The translations under genes and the position numbers were made by a program. Shown one piece after another: positions 34,544 through 47,100 of a stretch of DNA of 64,000 nucleotides. The notes below the pieces were generated by a model. The model saw nothing but the letters and a program-made list of their open reading frames with translations. It was not told the origin of the DNA and searched no databases. The stretch is from Halisarca cf. caerulea (Eukaryota > Porifera > Demospongiae > Chondrillida > Halisarcidae): contig CAUJGJ010000087.1 in the NCBI GenBank assembly GCA_963170055.1, positions 218,501 through 282,500 of the forward strand, in the 5' to 3' direction. How positions within the stretch are numbered: the first letter of the stretch is position 1; each line of letters opens with the position of its first letter.

Positions 34544-35570
34544 ATGCCAATGCATGAATATATGGCTGTTGTTCTCATGCAGCTGTGGGAGTCTATATAT
34601 AGCGGCTTGCTCTATAGTTAGCAATAGGTGCCTGCATGCCTTTAACCTATTGCACTTACTGATATATAGGAGGCTTGCCTTATACCGTTGTTCTGTTATA
34701 CATTCTTCAGGCATGAGCTAAGTGCCTGCCACGCCACCATGGCCATTTGGTTCGCAGAGGCAGCCTAGGCACCCTCCTCCAGCATGTTAACCATATTTAC
34801 TTGCAGTAAATAATATTCATGCATGTTCGAATTTTGCTCTATTTGGTGCTCCATATTTTTCCATGCATGGAAAGCAGCATGTCATTAGCTTTATGATGAT
34901 GTATTATTTAGTTAATACTTATGCTCTTTGATATTTTGTGCTATCATAATTACTTTGAAATTGGGCATTTCTTCAAGTTAGCTTCTTCAAGACTCATCTT
35001 TTGAGGTAGAAATACAGGAGGTGCATCACAGCGATCGAGTTGTTTACAATTGGATGGTCTGATCAGCGGATGGTAAACGAATCTGACGGCAATATCGGAT
35101 TAGCACACGCACTTTCCTGACGCCGCTGTTCAAGGTTACGTAATCCCTTATGCCCAAATATAGCTGCTGTCACGCGATACCCGACCCCCACTCTACGTGG
35201 GAACTATTATCTCGACGATGTTCCTTTAATAGCTTTTCCAAGAAATATGCCAGAAATGGAACTCAAAAGAAGCCATTCTTCCCCACCGAGAAAGGCGAGC
35301 TTAGCATGATAGTCGGAAAGTCTTTAGTAATTCGATACTAGTGTTCAAATTACTTCGGCGAATTCCGTGGAACGAAAGACATAGGCACGAGTTCGGGCCG
35401 TATGGCACACAAAATGCACTCGCCCTTGATCGGGAGTGGGGATTTTATATGTCGTACAGTCCAGCTGAAGGCAGATCGCATAATTCGCTCATGCACCGAT
35501 TATTGATTGTGGCTTTTTATTAACTAGAATTTTTAGGCGATTGTGAAGTACTGAGTACTAATTTAAAATA
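34544..35570. other. Upstream region of the sugar transporter, no gene seen
   Basis: Less AT-rich than its surroundings from about 35000. It is likely to hold the promoter/5' UTR of the gene starting at 35571; no motif is clear enough to name. Confidence 0.4.
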
Positions 35571-39321
<3,751 letters not shown>

Positions 39322-40099
39322 ATGCTACACAATATATATATAAATCAACTCTGTTTATACATGTCCATAAAGGCACATATTTCATTATAATATAATGATT
39401 ATATATAATTTTATGTAATCTTGTTATTTATATACCAAGATGATATGTATCATTACGATTTACTAATGGAGTACGATTGATAGTATGTAGTGACATTGAT
39501 CTGTATGTATTGTATGTATGTAAGCATGGCCACTATTCAGTGCAAAATATAATTATATTGCCCAAACTAGATAATCGTGCAAAAAAGGCTTAAAGTTTAT
39601 CAAAGAAGGATCCTCCAAAAAACACTTGAACAAGGATCAGGTACAGGGCTAAATGGGCAAAAGACAAGACATGCATAGGGCTAGATGAGCATATAGGGCT
39701 ACACATACATGAGGCTAGACAGAGTTTAGTTGGACTGAGTACACACTATACAAATTCCTACATCTCGCATGTGCAGCACATTATGCGTATGTTCCTTTGC
39801 AACGCACTTCAAGAGAATTAGCAAGATGTACCATGCAGCCATAACATCTGACCAGAGCCAATGCATTAGTTAAAACCAGGCACCTGTTATTAGTTAGTTA
39901 GGACCAGAAGAGTGGACTGCTAGAACCACCACTGTCCCTACACAACGGAACACAAACATGCTTAGAAATAATATAGGATCCTATATACCATTCTCTGCCT
40001 TAGCAGCAAAAGTGTGCAAGGCAGCATGAAACAGGGACAGCAGGCATGTAAGAGAGATATACCAGTAACTCAGGCGGGTACAAAACTCAGTATGGGCTG

Positions 40100-40690
40100 G
40101 CATATGCACAGCATGCCCAGGTGGGGCAGGCCAGCAGCCCTGGCAGGCACAAATTGGCATAGATAGGCACAGCAGGCATACAAGAGGGGTACACTGCAGC
40201 CCTGGTGGGCACACATCGGCATCACAGCAGGCATACAAGAGGTGCACACCAGCAGCCCTGGTGGGCACAAATCAGCATATAGGTAGGCACAGCAGGCATA
40301 CAAGAGGTGCACACCAGCAGCCCTGGCAGGCACACATCGGCATCACATACAAGAGGTGCACACTAGCAGCCCTGGTGGGCACTTATCAGCATATAGGCAG
40401 GTACAGCAGGCATACAAGAGGTGCACACCAGCAGGCCTGGCAGGCATACATCGGCATCACAGCAGGCATACAAGAGGTGCACACCAGCAGCCCTGGTGGG
40501 CACAAATCAGCATATAGGTAGGCACAGCAGGCATACAAGAGGTGCACACCGGCAGCCCTGGTGGGCATACATCGGCATCACAGTAGGCATACAAGAGGTG
40601 CACACTAGCAGCCCTGGTGGGCACAAATCAGCGCATATAGGCAGGCACAGCAGGCATACAAGAGTGGCACACCAGCAGCCCAAATCACCA
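40100..40690. repeat. ~65-bp minisatellite, copy B
   Basis: About nine units built of ccagcagccctggtgggcac, aaatcagcatatagg and cacagcaggcatacaagagg. It is expanded relative to copy A (28120-28375). Open frames across it come from the repeat. Confidence 0.88.
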
Positions 40691-41716
40691 TATATATATA
40701 TAGGTAGGAACAGCAGGCATGTAGAATTAATGCAAGAACGTGCAAAAACTGGAGACTTTATCAAAAAGAATCCTTCAGAAGCATTTGGAATAAGGATAAA
40801 TGTAAAACAAGTACAGATAGAGCTGGGTGGGCATATGGCATAGGCATGCATGGCTAGACATGCTCATAGATCTATATGTGTGAGCTAGATGGGTTTAAAG
40901 GGCTAGACAGACTTTGACCAAGTGCATCGTGCAAATTCCTACATCCCGTATCGCATGCATCCAACACTCAGCTCCATATGTATTACTAGCTTATTATGGT
41001 CGTGATAGGCCAAAATGGCCCTTAAACCTATATAAATAAATACAATGGTATACTGTACAGTGTTGTCAGAGTGGTTTGGTATTGAAAAGAGCTTGAAAAT
41101 CACAGATGTATATTGTGCAAGCCCATCATAAAACAAAATAATATATATCTTATGCCTATTATATCCAATCAACATGATAGTGGTTGGTGGGGTTGGATTG
41201 TATAGCTCAGAAGTGGGAATAAAGATGGTTAATATAGAGTGACACACCACATGCACATATAAACACATTGTTATTGTAATAATACTGTACACAGGACACA
41301 ATACACACAGTATTATAGAACATGAATAATCATTACTCAATTTGGGAGACGCACATGCATTGAATGTACATATTACAGATAAGAAACATAATTCATATTA
41401 ATTTTATTTGCTGATGCAAGCTATTACTGTGTTATATCAAGTTGAAACATTAACTGTGTACAATGTGATATGAACTGTTGTAAGACCAGACTTATTGTGG
41501 ACATCGTTCTAAGAGTCACTTGCAAGTGGTGAGTGAATGTACAGCTTGCAATCTCCATGTATAGCAACAGTTACATACAAAGTACGTCAATCCTATAAGA
41601 ATCATCCACTAACCAGAATTTGAATAATGATAATTCAGCTTTGGCATGTAAAGGTGTGTGTTTGTGTACCCTAGACAAATTTAATTATAAAAATTTTAAA
41701 GCACACAAACACCCTC

Positions 41717-41730
41717 CCCCCCCCCCCCCA
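41717..41730. repeat. Short poly(C)
   Basis: C run within the segmental duplication; the A copy (30188) has none, reading actccta in its place. Confidence 0.8.
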
Positions 41731-44070
41731 TATGTATATGCACATCACATCTATTGCATTAGGCCACACAAAGTAAAATTAATAAATTGTTTCTGGTTTG
41801 GACAATTTGAAAAGTGACCAGGCCATAAAGGTTTTTATTTTTATTATTTTCAATCTAGTCATAGACAAAAGCATTTATGCAAGTACATTCTTTATATCTG
41901 TGAACAGATGCTATTTTAATGCTAACAAGAATGGTGAATGGAAATAAGTTGAAAGAGAATGCAAACTTAATAATATACAGAACAATTAGATTGGAAGTGT
42001 ATGTCTGGAAGAAACCAGACAACCACTAGTCCCACAACAACACAGTGGTTGCATGTGCGTGACATTGTGTTCATGTTAAACACACATTCTTTATTTGCAG
42101 ATTACAATATTTTGGTCTGGGTTTGAACCCAGCATGCTCGCTGACTTTTCTTTAAATAATAATTTTGTTTAATTTTTTTCATCAAAAAATTTTGACCAGA
42201 AAGAGGACCAGAAACATAAAATTAATTTTGCATGGCCTTATACCTTTTATAGCATGTAGACCTAATGCAATCACCACATGTTATGATCACTACCTTTTGT
42301 ATAAAATTTTCACCCTGGGATATATATAATTTTGGCTAGTGTGGGTAATTTAGGATTGATAGATGTACGTACCTATTCACAAAGAACTATATCAGTCAAT
42401 ACAAAGTACATGCAATCACTACATTTGAATTCACTTGTTTCTTTTTAAGTGTGCTCATCACCCATCCATGCTTATTGCACAGTGGAAAAAACATTTTTGT
42501 ACCACCTGACATTTGTACAGTCACTTTCATAGGTGAGTGGACATGGGGTGCATAAAACAAGACTATAGTGTAATTTTTTTCTGTATTAAATTTTGTGGCA
42601 CTGCTAATATTAAAGGTAATTATAATAACTTTCTGAAAATTAATATAGTTTAACCAGTAGGTCTGTATGGACAGTTTTAGTGAAATCCCACTACCCAGGA
42701 AAGGGCAACATACAACCATGCAAGTCCTACCTCCCCAAGGAGGCACATGCTAGTATGCAGTCCACGTGCAGTAGGCTAGCTAACTAGGCCAGTAGGCTAG
42801 GTAAGTGTTTTGGTTGTCCTAGACATATTTGACCATTATTTCTACTGCGGAGGATTTAAACCTCTTTTCCAGACTAACTAGGTTAGGCCAGGTTGAGTTG
42901 TCTGATAAAGGCTTTCATAACCATTGGGTCTGTTTGGGAGGCACACGATGGCTGTACTGTATACTGCCTCTTCCTGGCTTACGGTTTTCATTAAAACTTT
43001 CCATGCAACCATAATTATAGCCATACTCTTGAATGTATAGTTCCGAGTTATGATTTTGGAAGCCTTAAGCTAGATTCTGCATTTTTATCCTTTGTGAAGT
43101 TTATCTATATGTTTATAGCAAGCTTTTTGCACCACAAAACGACTAACACGCAGTTTTTTTGTATTTGTCACAAATAATAGGTGAGACTGAACAAATTAAC
43201 TTGATTTTTTAAATAATTTCGGCCTATCTTTCAGTGTATTCAAATCATTTGTTATGTGTATGCGCATCCATGGACAAATCCTGCTCAACTTACTGCAGAG
43301 TAATATGGAAGGTTTGAGATTGTGGAGAGGCATGTATCTATGGTTTAGTTGGTGCATGCATGCGCGGCGATAAAGGTTAAAGATGCTGCATTTAGCGCCC
43401 ACGGGCACTTTATAATTCGATAAAAATGGCTCTCGTACGTAGCTTTTCCAATCAAAGTTGATTCCAACCAAGTATAGATTGTAGAGTTGGCTTTCTATTG
43501 TTTGATCAACGCTCAAATCGGCTATTTGATTTTTATTGGAATTCTTCACAGAAAGTATTTGTTTAGGTAGGCAAATTCTTGCGTATCATACTATGAGACA
43601 CTCCAAGACATAGATACTCATGTAATTTTCTGTTGTGTATACGTATTACAGTCTTAATTCACCTTACCCTCGACAGCTAGTGTTATTTTCACAAATTTTT
43701 ACCTCATAATAGCCCTCCCATGTCACTTTCGTGTATTCCCACTCGTCAACATTTTCCGGCTGAACACCCGACCTGGTAACCATGTCTATTATACAAAAAA
43801 ATGTTAAGGTATATATCTATATCTATATCTATATATTGTAAATTGGATTATAACAGGAATATAAGGTGAATTGTGATAGGGTAATCTGCGCTCATAAGTC
43901 ATCTTCATCATAGACTCTCAGAATGGATTTCCCATTGACCTTCTAATGAAATGTCTCACCGGCTGATATTGCTAAATGAATCTGAATTATAGCAAATCAA
44001 TGTGAAGATGGGGTGTTCATGAGCAATATTTTCTGATGTACTGATCTTAATGTCTGCTGATGTCAGTAAA

Positions 44071-44100
44071 TTATCTTCCACCTTGCAGGTTTCTTCCCAG
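44071..44100 (+). promoter_or_regulatory. Likely splice acceptor of a 5' UTR intron
   Basis: The pyrimidine-rich ttatcttccaccttgcag ends in AG at 44087-44088, with a second ttcttcccag ending at 44100. Both are conserved in copy A, where the potential ATG at 44060 reads ACG. This favours ATG 44120 as the start. Confidence 0.5.
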
Positions 44101-44119
44101 GTACTGTTTTCCAATAAGT

Positions 44120-47100
44120 ATGCCAACAAAAATCATTCTATGTGGAGCAAGCTCAGTTGGGAAAACAACCTTAGCCAATGATTGGTGTCTCAGGTACCCG
44201 CACTTCAAGCACATCCAAGAAGTGGCTCGTTGTATAATGGAAAAGCGATGTATATCACGCCGAGACCTGGAAGTGTCTCTTTCCGGAGACGGAGACAAGA
44301 AACTGTTTTTGAATCTTCAACGTTGGATCTTTGAAGAACAAGATAAGTTGGAGAGCTGTTACATTCAAGATGGTAACGATTTTATTTCTGACCGAGGACC
44401 TGATCCTCTTGCATTTGCCCTGTTTCATGGCAGTAATGAAGCTGCAGATGAACTGGCACAAACACCTGCTGCTGTCAAGTGCCTTGAACATTATAAAAAC
44501 TGTTTTATCATCGTATTGTGTCCTCTTGATAAATGCACAGATGATGGTATACGATTGATGTCCTCAGGGTATGCAGAGCGGAAGAAGTTTACAGAATGTC
44601 TCTGTTATTTTTTACAAAAGTACCAATTGCCATACGTGTACTGTAGTGTCACTGACCGCACAGAAAGATTATTCTTTGTTGATCAAGTCACAAGGCAGCA
44701 ATATCCTTTGAGCGTCATACAAAATGAAGCCAATGGCCTCAATAATGTTCCCTTTCTTAGTAAATACCCTTCAAAATCATCACAGTACCACATCCTCAAT
44801 GTGTATATTACAGAGGAATGTATCCATACTAGCTTTGAGTTGCACGAAAGTAACCGAATAATGTCTCGTTATGGACCAGATGCCTTTATCTCCATCAAGT
44901 TTCATCGCTATGTGAAACCAAGAGTCATTGTTGGTATTCTTTGCAATGGGCTATCAATTAATGGACAAGAATACAGTTTTTTAGGCTGCAGTACTGGTGG
45001 GTTCAAGGGAAGGTCTTGTTTTATGTACAAGGGACCACCCAGCCATGCTGCAAAAGTACTTGAAGAGTGTGGGTCCTTTGATAGCATCAAAAGTCCTTCA
45101 AAATTGCTGAAACGTATTGGTCTCCTGTTTTCAAAATGCAAGCAGACAAATGCTGTTCCGAAAGAGGTCCATTATGAGGCAGATGTAGAGAATGCCAATG
45201 GGAATTTTACCGATGGTTGTGGTAGAATTGGTATTCAGTTAGCAAGAGAAATCTTAGAGTATTCCGAAATTGCTTTGAAAGTGGCAGATGATTATATTCC
45301 ATCAGTGTATCAGATCCGATATGAAGGCTGTAAAGGAGTACTGGCTGTTGCTCCTGAAATTGACCCTTCGTCAGTGATATTTAGAACTTCAATGAAAAAG
45401 TTTGACACCGGAAGTCAGCCATTTAAATCTATGTGGCTGTGTGATTATTCCAAGCCATACTCTTATGGTCATCTCAATCGTCAGTTTATCACTCTCTTGT
45501 CAGCACTTGGAATTAAAGATGAAACATTCCACAAGCTACAAAAAGCCCATTTTGCTCGACTGGATGTGATGACGCAGGATGCTGAAGTTGCTGTGCAGAT
45601 TTCACACTGGAAGGATCGACCTGACCTAGCAGCCAAAATTGCAGCTGTTTCAAACATCGAAGATGACAAATACATCCAAGGAGAACTCCTGCGCCTAAAG
45701 AGTAAGCTTGTTGACAAAATGGAGAAGCTGAGTCTTCTTGTATCTGAGTCTCGCAACGTGTTTGGTGTCTGTGATACTCAAGGTATTCTCAACTATGGGG
45801 AGTGCTTTTTTCGTCCACTTGTTTCTGGAACCCCAAAGACCTTGCGTGGGAAAGTTGTAGTCTGCAAGAATCCTTGTTACCTCCTTGGTGATGTTCGAGT
45901 ACTGAATGCAGTCAGTGGACCACATGTGAAGAAACTGGAACATCTTGTAGATTGTATTGTGTTCCCAACCAGAGGTGACAGACCCCATCCCGCTGAAATA
46001 GCAGGCTCAGATCTTGACGGAGATCAGTTCTTCGTTTGTTGGCAAGCTGATCTCATTCCCACTGAACTCAGATCACCCTACAGCTATCCATCACAAGAAT
46101 TGCCACCCAGGAAAGTTTCTATGAAAGATGTTGTGGAGTTCTTTGCTAATTTCAAATCTAATGTGGGAAAAATTGACAGTTATTACAAATATTGGGCAGA
46201 TGTAAAAGGTGTGGCAAGCAATGAATGTCAGCAGCTGGGAAGGCTTTTTTCAACAAGTATTGATGCAAGCAAAACTGGTTCTGTTTGTCACATCCCTAAA
46301 CATTTCATTCCTCCAAAGGGAAGCATTGCTACCAATCAAGGCAGAATATGGAATCAGCTGTTGTGTGCTGCTTTGGAAAAAAAGAAAAAACTCAAGCAAG
46401 GCTTGTTCTCCAAAGACTCCTGTGTACCAGCTCTTGCTGAAGAGTTTGTCACTAATCTTATGCAAGACTCCCACACTGATGTTACTGGCTATCGCTTGTT
46501 TCGGTTTGCACTCAGCTGGTGCATGGGTCAAGGTTATTCCGAAGACGAAGCTCTTCAGAAGCTCTGTAGCTTGTCGGATACAATCCACTTTGGGCAGTTC
46601 TCTCTGGATCAGCAAGTCGAAGCCATTGACTGCGGTATCCCTACCTCCCTTATAACCAATGCATTGAACAAGTCCAAGATCTTGTCCCCCAGGATGTTGC
46701 AATCGTTTCAACTCAACACTCCACACAGCCACTGGCGCTTTTATCTTCGTGCAGATCAAGAAGATTTCAATTGGGCTCACATGCTGCGTGCATTGCAAAA
46801 TTATCAAGAATCTTTCATTGTGCTGAAGCTTCAAAACGGAGTATGTGTGGTTGTTCATTTTATGAACCACTTAGTTTGTGGAGAGAAGAGAAAATTCACT
46901 GCGGGGACTGCTTCTTCATATTTATTCTCTGGAAAATTTGACTACCATGGTCATCACATACTTGGACAAGAATACAGCTATGACTTGAGCACTGAAATTC
47001 TTCAAATCTACCGTGGAGAAAAGAGTCGCTCGTTTCTTTGGCTGGGACAGCCAAAACCTAAGTCTGATGAAGACCCTCAATACGGAGATGAACTTGTCGG

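Larger units (their letters stand above)
39575..44460 (+). repeat. Segmental duplication, copy B
   Basis: Direct repeat of 27617-33729. It ends in the coding sequence of the RdRP fusion at 44460, the point where copy A diverges. It is likely the older arrangement, because only here does the gene continue. Confidence 0.9.

Noticed and set aside
44060..44119. Upstream ATG at 44060 as start of the RdRP fusion
   Set aside because: In the duplicated copy A this ATG is ACG, splice-acceptor-like sequence lies between it and 44120, and only the ATG at 44120 is shared.
46250..46870. 206-codon minus-strand frame inside the RdRP fusion
   Set aside because: Antisense shadow of the RdRP coding sequence.
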